Shown in pieces: positions 13,756 through 20,265 of a stretch of 30,441 bases of DNA. The notes below the pieces were generated by a model, which did not search any database, was not told the DNA's origin, and saw only the letters and a program-made list of their open reading frames with translations. Position numbers and translations under genes: made by a program. The DNA lies in IMG/VR virus record IMGVR_UViG_3300042319_001342, positions 1-30,441 of that record; one strand, written 5' to 3'. Position 1 is the stretch's first letter, and each line of letters starts with the position of its first letter. This DNA is from a virus.

Positions 13756-15354
13756 CTATTGGTTTAAAACAACATATGAATAGCCACTAGCAGCCGCATA
13801 TGTGTCTGTGTCGGCTGTTAGCCCACTCATTGTATCATAAGACAAAGCAGTTGGGGTAGTTTCTGTAACGATAATTATACCCCCTCCACCGCCTGCCCCA
13901 CCTCTTTTGCCAGTCCCCCCTGCGGCTGCTGCTGGTGCAGCAAGCCCCCCAACACCGTTTGTTCCTGCTGTTCCTGCTGCACCATTTGTCCCTGGAGTTC
14001 CTGCTGCGCCTCCAGCAGAATGTTTTTGTGGGTAGTGAGCATGGACAGGGTTAAAGGATGCCTCTACATGGACATGGGGCTGATATTTGGCATAAGGACC
14101 GTGTCCGTGAACAGTGCCCACATAATAATCTAAAACATTAGTAGCGGCATTGCTGTGACCGTTTGGATGGGTAGTGTCCTGCATATGAGGTGCGTCTGAA
14201 TGGTAACTGCCATTGTGGTAATGATGAGCATTATGCCCATGTGCGTGAAGTGGGTGTGGATGACCTGCATGATATGTTTCTGGTCCAGCGGGATGAACAG
14301 TGTGAGAATGAAGTTTATAACTAACATGCCTATGCGGGTAATGGTGATGGGAATTTTGGGCTGGGTGATGACCGCCCGTACCTGCTGCGCCTGCTGTAGC
14401 ACCTGTGCCTGCTACGCCTGCTGTAGCACCTGTTCCGTTAGCACCTGCTTGACCTGCTGTGCCTGGTGTACCAGCAGAACCAGTGGAGCCTGACCTTCCA
14501 AGACTAATTACTCTTCCGCTTCCCTTAACGGTGTGAGCAACAATTAAAACCAATCCACCTCCAGAACCTGGAGTTCCACCTGCCCCTCCAAGTCCAGGAG
14601 TTGCTCCCGTGGCTGTCCCAGGACTTCCTGTTGTGCCTGCGGCACCGTTTGTACCTGGAGTTCCTGCTGCACCATTTGTTCCTGCTGTAGCATTCAGACT
14701 AACATGGGAATGATTATCGCCAATTCCCAAAGTGTAGTACTGAGTGGATTGATGTGATGCTCCACCAGCGCCCGTGCCTGCTGCGCCTGCTGTAGCACCT
14801 GAACCTGCTGTCCCTGCTGTCCCTGCTTTGCCTGTCCAAGTATCAGAGTCTGTTAATGCAGGAGTGGTTGTCCCTTGGCTTCCTGTTGTGCCTTTAGCAC
14901 CACCTTTAATAGCAACGACCCCACCTGTAGTTACAACCGCACCCGCAATTAAAGAATTTATATGTTTACGATAAGACTCAGGAAGTTGTGTTGCGCTTGG
15001 AGTCCCAACGCCACCTCCACCTGTTCCGCCTACCGAATAAACAATTGATGATGACGATGTTTCAACACCCGAAATAGTACCAGTAGCAATATCGGAACTT
15101 GGTTCTCCAACAACGCCTCCTGTAAATGTTCCCAGACCTATAGCACCATTTATGGTAAGGGTATTTTTGACAAACACCCGAAATCCATTTGTAAGCAAAA
15201 ATGCACCACTGTTTATTGTTAAATTGTTGTAATACATGTCTGAAGTAAGAGTGATTGGATTACCAGTAATAATTACATCGCCATCAGACCCATCACCGTA
15301 CACTGCATTATTGCCAAGCCTTGCAACACTTTTTTCTATTCTTGAAATTGGCAT
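13756..15354 (-). CDS. Glycine-rich fibre/adhesin with histidine-rich region
   Basis: A 532-residue virion adhesin-like protein. Residues about 18-75 share a domain with the neighbouring gene (YGDGSDGDVIITGN, then YYNNLTINSGAFLLTNGFRV). Residues about 105-330 and 446-492 are Gly-rich and collagen-like (GTPGTNGAAGT units). Residues 329-445 contain 30 His, with many HxH pairs. The C-terminal GGGGGIIIVTETTPTALSYD is hydrophobic and beta-like. In T4 gp37, HxH pairs bind iron and hold the fibre tip, so metal-stabilised tip folding is plausible. ATG overlaps closely with the previous gene's end (1-nt gap). Repetitive DNA favours recombination and length change. Confidence 0.75.
   Translation of the reverse strand: MPISRIEKSVARLGNNAVYGDGSDGDVIITGNPITLTSDMYYNNLTINSGAFLLTNGFRVFVKNTLTINGAIGLGTFTGGVVGEPSSDIATGTISGVETSSSSIVYSVGGTGGGGVGTPSATQLPESYRKHINSLIAGAVVTTGGVVAIKGGAKGTTGSQGTTTPALTDSDTWTGKAGTAGTAGSGATAGAAGTGAGGASHQSTQYYTLGIGDNHSHVSLNATAGTNGAAGTPGTNGAAGTTGSPGTATGATPGLGGAGGTPGSGGGLVLIVAHTVKGSGRVISLGRSGSTGSAGTPGTAGQAGANGTGATAGVAGTGATAGAAGTGGHHPAQNSHHHYPHRHVSYKLHSHTVHPAGPETYHAGHPHPLHAHGHNAHHYHNGSYHSDAPHMQDTTHPNGHSNAATNVLDYYVGTVHGHGPYAKYQPHVHVEASFNPVHAHYPQKHSAGGAAGTPGTNGAAGTAGTNGVGGLAAPAAAAGGTGKRGGAGGGGGIIIVTETTPTALSYDTMSGLTADTDTYAAASGYSYVVLNQ
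14020..14370 (-). other. Histidine-rich segment coding region
   Basis: Codons for residues 329-445 of the fibre protein encode 30 His among 117 residues, including HRH, HSH, HPH, HAHGH, HYH, HVH and HAH. The flanks are collagen-like Gly repeats, so the segment looks like an inserted module. Confidence 0.85.
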
Positions 15355-15355
15355 G

Positions 15356-16120
15356 TCACACCTGCGACATGTAGTGGACTGTACCTGCGTTTTGTCCAGT
15401 TACATCAGTAGTAATTCCAGCAGCCAATGTTTCAGCAGAAGATACAACAAGAATTACTCCTCCACCTGCGGGAGCAGTTCCTGGTGCTTTAATATAAGCC
15501 GTACCTGTTGCTGGTCCAGAAATATAACGAGCAGCAACGATAACGATCCCACCACCAGCTTGCCCAGAACCTCCAGCACCACCACGCAAAAATGTAGGAC
15601 CACCAGATGCAGTAACTGAATAACCAGTTATTGCCTGACTTGGAATTTTAAAGTAATTAGTTCCGCCAAGGGATGCTAATGGGGCAGTCGCTGCAAAGCC
15701 AGTAGCGGAACCACCAAGAGAGTGAGAGACCGCAGTATTCGCCGCTCCACCTTGTTTAATTGAACCGTCAGTTGCAAACCCTGTAGTGTATCCAATTGTA
15801 GAGTTATTCCCCATGAGTTTCAATGCTCCCTTAACAAATATCCTATAACCATTAGGCGCAAGGCGAACACTGGCATTAATAGTCAAATCATTAAAATACA
15901 AATCTGTTGTCATGGAATAAACATTTGCAGACGGAACCATGCTTAGAACAGTTGAAGAGCCGTTAAGTACGGCATCGCCATCACTGCCTGTTCCATAAAC
16001 AGAGTCAACAGATTCGTTGTAATAAGCAACCCATACTGAGCCGTCCCATTGCCAACTCTTAGAGCCAACAGTGAAAATCTGGTTTGTGTATGGAGAAGCA
16101 GGGAAAGTAATCGCTGTCAT
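15356..16120 (-). CDS. Fibre/adhesin protein, paralogue of the His-rich fibre
   Basis: A 254-residue structural protein. It begins with ITFPASPYTNQIFTVGSKSW and QWDGSVWVAYYN, a small domain frequent at the start of phage tail fibres. Residues about 42-110 (YGTGSDGDAVLNG; DLYFNDLTINASVRLAPNGY) match the N-terminal domain of the next gene product. The C-terminal half is Gly-rich, with FLRGGAGGSGQAGGGIVIVA and GGGVILVVSSAETL. The His-rich insert is absent, so this could be the ancestral short form. Its ATG overlaps the stop of the 43-residue gene (TAATG). Confidence 0.7.
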   Translation of the reverse strand: MTAITFPASPYTNQIFTVGSKSWQWDGSVWVAYYNESVDSVYGTGSDGDAVLNGSSTVLSMVPSANVYSMTTDLYFNDLTINASVRLAPNGYRIFVKGALKLMGNNSTIGYTTGFATDGSIKQGGAANTAVSHSLGGSATGFAATAPLASLGGTNYFKIPSQAITGYSVTASGGPTFLRGGAGGSGQAGGGIVIVAARYISGPATGTAYIKAPGTAPAGGGVILVVSSAETLAAGITTDVTGQNAGTVHYMSQV

Positions 16121-16251
16121 TACTCACCTGTCCATTCTTCTGCGATGTTATTTTCAGCAACCTCAGTCCAACCCGATGCAAGTAGGTCGGCGTATTCTTC
16201 TTCGGTCATTTCACGAACTTCATCATCTATTTGTATGTTTGGTCGTGTCAT
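16120..16251 (-). CDS. 43-residue acidic protein between fibre genes
   Basis: ATG 16249-16251 to TAA 16120-16122 codes for a short acidic peptide: MTRPNIQIDDEVREMTEEEY, then ADLLASGWTEVAENNIAEEW and TGE. The VREMTEEEYADLLASGW part is a motif often seen in tiny proteins, or in C-terminal ends of fibre-assembly chaperones, next to phage fibre genes. It lies 3 nt after the stop of the upstream fibre and overlaps the next ATG by 1 nt, so it is surely translated with them. A fibre-assembly role is likely but inferred. Confidence 0.7.
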   Translation of the reverse strand: MTRPNIQIDDEVREMTEEEYADLLASGWTEVAENNIAEEWTGE

Positions 16252-16254
16252 CGG

Positions 16255-17676
16255 TTATGCCTTTCGGTATCCGTACACGGTGATAGTTCCACCAGTCATT
16301 GTTCCGCTTGATGCCGTGATTGTAAAGGCTGTGTATGAAGTAGCGTCATTAAGATAGCCACCAAAGACACCCATTGGATAACTGGTAGATGTGCTAATAG
16401 GGTTTGTTCTAAAGACTGTTCGCTTAGTAAGAAACGGACTTTCTATTTCGCCTCTGCCCGACAAAGCATTTGTACTGCCATATCCGATGTCTATAAATGC
16501 ACCATTGTTTGTATTTGTACCCGTTACTGTTGAGGCTGTGTACCCAACATAAATGCCACCAGCATAGTAGCCCGTTGCCGTTGCACCAAGTGTCAACCGA
16601 AGGTTGGCATCGCCACTACCCACGCCGCCACTTAACTGGATTTGATAGTTGTCGTAAGTAGTAGAAAACGCATTAGAAACAGTCACGCTTGAAACACCTG
16701 TGCCGACCGTCTGAGATTTCACATACACCAAGCCTGAGTTGCCGACAGCAGTACCACCCGACACCTGCTGCCAAGCCGACCCACCATAAACATACTCAAG
16801 ACTTGTATCTGTTTCATAGACATGTTGACCAGTCCACGGGGATGATGGGCGGGTAGTAGAAGTTGCTTGGTACGGAGACAGTGTGCCTCCGCCTAATTCA
16901 ATCCATGCCGAGTTGTAGTAGATAAAAGAAGCACCAGTAGATGTATCAAACCAAAGGTCGCCAGCAGACGGAGAAACTGGAGCAGTTGCAGAACTAATTA
17001 ATCCAGCAGAACCTATATTAGTATATGTTGAACCATCATTAGTGAACTGCCATTTATCTGTTGTTTCATCCCAGCGAATAAAAACATTTGTAGAAGTTCC
17101 TCGTTCAACTTCAAGACCAGAGTTTAATGTAGGAGAACCAGTTACACCAGAATTAAGTAGAATAAAACTATCTTCAACATTAAGATTGGCGGTATTAAGA
17201 GTAGTTGTATTGCCACTAACAGTTAGATCACCAGTTACTACAAGATTGTTTGAAATGGTAACATTAGCTGGCAAGCTTATCGTAACAGCTGCGCTTTCAG
17301 AACCCGAACCAGATACGGTTATTTGATCTGCAGTTCCAGCAATCGTAGCAACATAGTTGCCAGTTGTGTCCGTTCCAAGAGCAATAGTTCCACTCAGTGC
17401 AACAGTTCCGCTCGCATCAGGAAGACTTACGGTTCTATCGGCTGTTGGGTCAACAACGGTTAGGATTGTTTCAAAACCATCAGCTGTACTACCTTCAAAA
17501 TAAATCACATGGGGTTCTGGGAGATAGATGCCATGAATAACTGGTGTTTGACCAGTAGCAGTAATAGTTGGTCCATTGATAATTGGAGTAGTAAGAGTTT
17601 TATTAGAAAGTGTCTGGGTACTGTCTAAATCAACAGAAAGTGTATCGTTAATTAAATCTTTATTGAGATTAGGCAT
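16255..17676 (-). CDS. Tail fibre / adhesin protein
   Basis: A 473-residue Thr/Ser/Gly-rich fibre protein. The N-terminal stretch has DSTQTLSNKTLTTPIINGPT, a motif common in phage fibres. Then come VSLPDASGTVALSGT, the VTISLPANVTISNNLVVTGD block followed by NTTTLNTANLNVED (about residues 130-172, shared with 3873-5063), and two short domains with SPSAGDLWFDTSTGASFIYY and WTGQHVYETDTSLEYVYGGS. The C-terminal 150 residues form a separate beta domain ending in TITVYGYRKA, probably the receptor-binding head. It overlaps the preceding gene by 8 nt. Host recognition is the expected role. Confidence 0.75.
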   Translation of the reverse strand: MPNLNKDLINDTLSVDLDSTQTLSNKTLTTPIINGPTITATGQTPVIHGIYLPEPHVIYFEGSTADGFETILTVVDPTADRTVSLPDASGTVALSGTIALGTDTTGNYVATIAGTADQITVSGSGSESAAVTISLPANVTISNNLVVTGDLTVSGNTTTLNTANLNVEDSFILLNSGVTGSPTLNSGLEVERGTSTNVFIRWDETTDKWQFTNDGSTYTNIGSAGLISSATAPVSPSAGDLWFDTSTGASFIYYNSAWIELGGGTLSPYQATSTTRPSSPWTGQHVYETDTSLEYVYGGSAWQQVSGGTAVGNSGLVYVKSQTVGTGVSSVTVSNAFSTTYDNYQIQLSGGVGSGDANLRLTLGATATGYYAGGIYVGYTASTVTGTNTNNGAFIDIGYGSTNALSGRGEIESPFLTKRTVFRTNPISTSTSYPMGVFGGYLNDATSYTAFTITASSGTMTGGTITVYGYRKA

Positions 17677-18001
17677 ATTCTACACCGCTAATTGTAAATG
17701 TCACAGCGTTAGCTGTTACTTGATCTACATAGATTTTACTATTAGCAGGTATAACTACTGATGTATTATAATACACAACATTATTTGCTAATACAGTAAC
17801 ATTGCTTACCACCTTGTTATTAGCCGCAGCTGTTGCTGCACCAACAAGAATGTGAATGCTGCATACAGCATTGGAAGAAGTTGTATTGCAAAGATTAATG
17901 TTTTTAATAATTGAATAATTACCAACTGTATTTGCTGTTGTATAAGCATCTGTAGCAGAACCACTACCAATATAGAAACTTTTTGGCGTTAAATTAGCCA
18001 T
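17669..18001 (-). CDS. Small beta-structured virion protein
   Basis: A 110-residue protein, MANLTPKSFYIGSGSATDAY onwards, with alternating strand patterns (SIIKNINLCNTTSSNAVCSI; VTVLANNVVYYNTSVVIPAN) and ending in VTFTISGVEYA. The longer open frame starts at 18037 inside the previous gene; ATG 17999-18001, just after that gene's stop, is preferred. It resembles stand-alone jelly-roll or fibre-attachment proteins of aquatic phages, and in general layout the protein at 21941-22216. Exact role unknown. Confidence 0.6.
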   Translation of the reverse strand: MANLTPKSFYIGSGSATDAYTTANTVGNYSIIKNINLCNTTSSNAVCSIHILVGAATAAANNKVVSNVTVLANNVVYYNTSVVIPANSKIYVDQVTANAVTFTISGVEYA

Positions 18002-18002
18002 A

Positions 18003-18344
18003 TTATACCCCCATCCAGACAAGAACTTCATTGTCATATGTCGTTGTATTCATATCTTGAATAACAGCTGCATCAAGGACATGATCTACAAATGAACCAG
18101 AAATGTGAGCATTGGCAACTGTTCCGTCATACCCTCTTTCAGAAACAGTAAGGGTATTGCTTGCTCTTGAAGAGATTAAAACTTTTTCTTCTGAAGTGTT
18201 ACCACGATCCAAAACAATTACAAATGGGTTAGCACCACTTGGATATGTTGAACCGTCAACAACTGAGATGGAAGAAGCACTATTGCTGATGTTGGCAGAA
18301 AGAGTTGTCCTCAAGACCGCACCGCTAAATTCTCTTCTCAGCAT
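18003..18344 (-). CDS. Small structural protein
   Basis: A 113-residue protein: a 15-residue start (MLRREFSGAVLRTTLSANIS), then ISVVDGSTYPSGANPFVIVL, EEKVLISSRASNTLTVSERG, YDGTVANAHISGSFVDHVLD and a short tail. The V-x-D-G-S-x-Y-P and ERGYDGT-A-H motifs recur in phage proteins found among fibre and head-decoration genes, where they form a beta-barrel that coats virion parts. AGGAG lies upstream of its ATG. Role in virion surface is likely; exact location unknown. Confidence 0.65.
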   Translation of the reverse strand: MLRREFSGAVLRTTLSANISNSASSISVVDGSTYPSGANPFVIVLDRGNTSEEKVLISSRASNTLTVSERGYDGTVANAHISGSFVDHVLDAAVIQDMNTTTYDNEVLVWMGV

Positions 18345-18353
18345 ACTAATCTC

Positions 18354-18737
18354 CTAGTCAATGCTGATATCAAGATCGCCTGTTGCGATTCTTAGAGTAT
18401 CCCCAGCATCTGTTGTTTTGTTCGTTGTAAGGGTTCCCCACAATAGTAAGTTCCCAGATGTAATTGCATCAAAAATACCAATAGCTACAGTTGTAGCCGC
18501 AGGCATTCCCGTAAAGTCAATATTCGCACTATTGGATGTTGCACCACTAGATGCAGCAGCAAAAGTTGCAGGCTGTCTAGCATACGAACCGCCAGTTACT
18601 TGTGTTCCACCGCCTGTATCATCTGGAGCAACTGTGTACAAAGCAACATAAACAGTGGTTGGCATAGTATATGCGGTTGTGCCTAGAAAGTGATCAAGTA
18701 ATTCGTTCTCTAGATAGTTTGAAAGATTCCCTGCCAT
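18354..18737 (-). CDS. Small structural protein (MAGNLSNYLE family)
   Basis: A 127-residue protein starting MAGNLSNYLENELLDHFLGT followed by AYTMPTTVYVALYTVAPDDT, GGSYARQPATFA and a C-terminal GDTLRIATGDLDISID. This pattern is widespread among phage structural proteins of siphoviruses, often annotated as tail or head protein without known position. Strong GGAGGG before the ATG. It lies 2 genes after the capsid gene and starts the string of small beta proteins. Confidence 0.7.
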   Translation of the reverse strand: MAGNLSNYLENELLDHFLGTTAYTMPTTVYVALYTVAPDDTGGGTQVTGGSYARQPATFAAASSGATSNSANIDFTGMPAATTVAIGIFDAITSGNLLLWGTLTTNKTTDAGDTLRIATGDLDISID

Positions 18738-18740
18738 AAA

Positions 18741-19106
18741 TTAGCCCTCCAAGTTATTATAATACATTTCCTTTTCTTCGTCATTAGCTAATCTGAAATT
18801 AGAAAGTCTTAAAAGTAAATTTGCTTCCGCAAAAGAGACTTCCCTCATTGGGGATTCTCTTGTAAACCTAATTCCTGTTCCCGTTGTATAACCCATTCCA
18901 CTTTCAAAATAAATTACAAGGGATTCAGTATCGCTAGAAATGTTCGCCAATTCAACAGGGCGCTCCGTTTCTTTTCCGTCATCAACCAAGCCATCATTAT
19001 CACCATCAGTAGGGATTACTTCTTTTTTAACTGCAGCCTTCTTGGCTGGAGCCTTCTTGCGAGGGGCTGCTGTTTCAGTTGTAACTACATTATCTCTGTT
19101 TACCAT
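18741..19106 (-). CDS. Small protein after capsid gene with Lys/Ala tract and Asp-rich loop
   Basis: A 121-residue protein. Residues about 13-30 are Lys/Ala/Pro-rich (APRKKAPAKKAAVKKE), like nucleic-acid-binding tails. Residues about 33-43 have DGDNDGLVDDG, resembling a calcium-binding Asp loop of dockerin or thrombospondin type. The remaining half is folded-looking and ends in EMYYNNLEG. It is the first gene after the capsid hairpin. A possible -10 (TATACT at 19138-19143) and AGGAT lie upstream. It may be a capsid or DNA-associated protein; this is inference. Confidence 0.6.
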   Translation of the reverse strand: MVNRDNVVTTETAAPRKKAPAKKAAVKKEVIPTDGDNDGLVDDGKETERPVELANISSDTESLVIYFESGMGYTTGTGIRFTRESPMREVSFAEANLLLRLSNFRLANDEEKEMYYNNLEG

Positions 19107-19137
19107 AAACCATCCTATTCTATAGATTCTTATATCC

Positions 19138-19143
19138 AGTATA
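19138..19143 (-). promoter_or_regulatory. Possible -10 box (TATACT) after capsid hairpin
   Basis: TATACT lies between the capsid hairpin and the next gene, about 30 nt before its ATG, and would give a short leader with an AGGAT ribosome site. No -35 is visible; it is suggested only by sequence match and location. Confidence 0.3.
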
Positions 19144-19152
19144 ACATGAGAG

Positions 19153-19184
19153 AGGGTGGAGGGTGATTACTCACACTCCACCCT
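19153..19184. terminator. Strong hairpin directly after major capsid protein gene
   Basis: Arms AGGGTGGAG (19153-19161) and CTCCACCCT (19176-19184), extended by GTGA/TCAC around a 4-nt loop, form a 13-bp stem with one mismatch. It lies about 20 bases after the capsid stop. On the minus strand the following bases (CTCTCTCATG) are only partly U-rich, so partial termination or 3-prime end protection of the capsid mRNA is more likely than full termination. Confidence 0.65.
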
Positions 19185-19204
19185 TTCTACATTAATTATT
19201 TATA

Positions 19205-20251
19205 TTAAAGAGTGCGCAGTTTGACATTCTTTGCAAGAACATAAGACTCAAGGTTCTCAATGTTGTTTGCAACACGCATAAACTGTGTGTACTCAATTGT
19301 GTCAGTCTTTGGTTGGAACTGACGGTAGAGGGTGATGTCACGGTGGATACCAATAACTCTATTGTTTGGGAATGTTAATTCAACATAACCATGTGAACCA
19401 GCAGCGGCTGAATAGTCACCCGAAACTGTTTCTGGCATGAGTGGAATTTCCACCAATGGAATACCATAAGGAGAAATTCCAGTAGCACCTGGACCACCGT
19501 TTGCACGGATTGAACCATTCAAGAATGCTTGCTCACCATATGTTGATGCTGGGGCTGCTGCTCCAGATGTTGCGGCTGTTGCCGAGTTAGGATTCTGCAA
19601 GCTGAAAGATGTGTCTTGCACAACTGCCGAGCCTGTGAAGAATCGCAATTCGTTACGGCGTTGCAAATACTTGCTTGGCATGTTACGAAGAACTCTGTCG
19701 TAGGTTGCACGGGAAACATTGTTTCCTGCTTCATCAATAACAGTTGCACCTGCAAGAGCTAACTTGCTGAAACCATCAAGAGCCTTCAAAAGACCATTGT
19801 TGGATGATGTGTTACCATTAATCAAAAGATCGTCAAGATCGTTTGCTGTTTGGCGAGCCATCATTTGTGCAAGGTGATCTTCTAACGAAGCACCCTCAAT
19901 GTTATCCTCAAGCGACTCTGTGCTCAATTCCCAATCCAAACGAAGCTTTACGCTGTTCAACGAAACTTTAGAAAAAGTTACCGCTGCGTTTGAACCAGTG
20001 TCACTGGCTTCTGTTGCTTTTGCCATAATTCTTGTACCGACTGACACCTTGTCAATGTCAACCTGAGGTGTACGCATGCGCACAACTCTTGAACTTTGCA
20101 TCAAAGTTGATTGATCTACTACGAAATCAATAAAACGATTTGACTGTTCTGCATTAAGGAGACCACCGATAGAGCTTACACCGCTACCCGAGTTCACCAC
20201 TGCCGTTGTTACTTCATTAGCTTTTGCTAAAATTTCATTTTGTGTTGCCAT
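19205..20251 (-). CDS. Major capsid protein (HK97 fold)
   Basis: A 348-residue capsid subunit. It has an N-terminal helical start (NEILAKANEVTTAVVNSGSG), a FIDFVVDQSTLMQSSRVVRM segment typical of the N-arm of HK97-fold proteins, LDWELSTESLEDNIEGASLE (spine region), then a P-domain and an A-domain ending in YVLAKNVKLRTL. It follows the protease/scaffold gene, as expected. ATG 20249-20251 has GGGAGG about 7 nt upstream. The N-terminus shows no long delta domain, in line with a scaffold supplied by the protease fusion. Confidence 0.88.
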   Translation of the reverse strand: MATQNEILAKANEVTTAVVNSGSGVSSIGGLLNAEQSNRFIDFVVDQSTLMQSSRVVRMRTPQVDIDKVSVGTRIMAKATEASDTGSNAAVTFSKVSLNSVKLRLDWELSTESLEDNIEGASLEDHLAQMMARQTANDLDDLLINGNTSSNNGLLKALDGFSKLALAGATVIDEAGNNVSRATYDRVLRNMPSKYLQRRNELRFFTGSAVVQDTSFSLQNPNSATAATSGAAAPASTYGEQAFLNGSIRANGGPGATGISPYGIPLVEIPLMPETVSGDYSAAAGSHGYVELTFPNNRVIGIHRDITLYRQFQPKTDTIEYTQFMRVANNIENLESYVLAKNVKLRTL

Positions 20252-20265
20252 ATGATGATCCTCCC

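Noticed and set aside
14370-15354. Repeated short DNA units resembling a CRISPR or satellite array
   Set aside because: The repeats are irregular Gly-Thr-Ala codons of a collagen-like protein; no constant repeat and spacer lengths.
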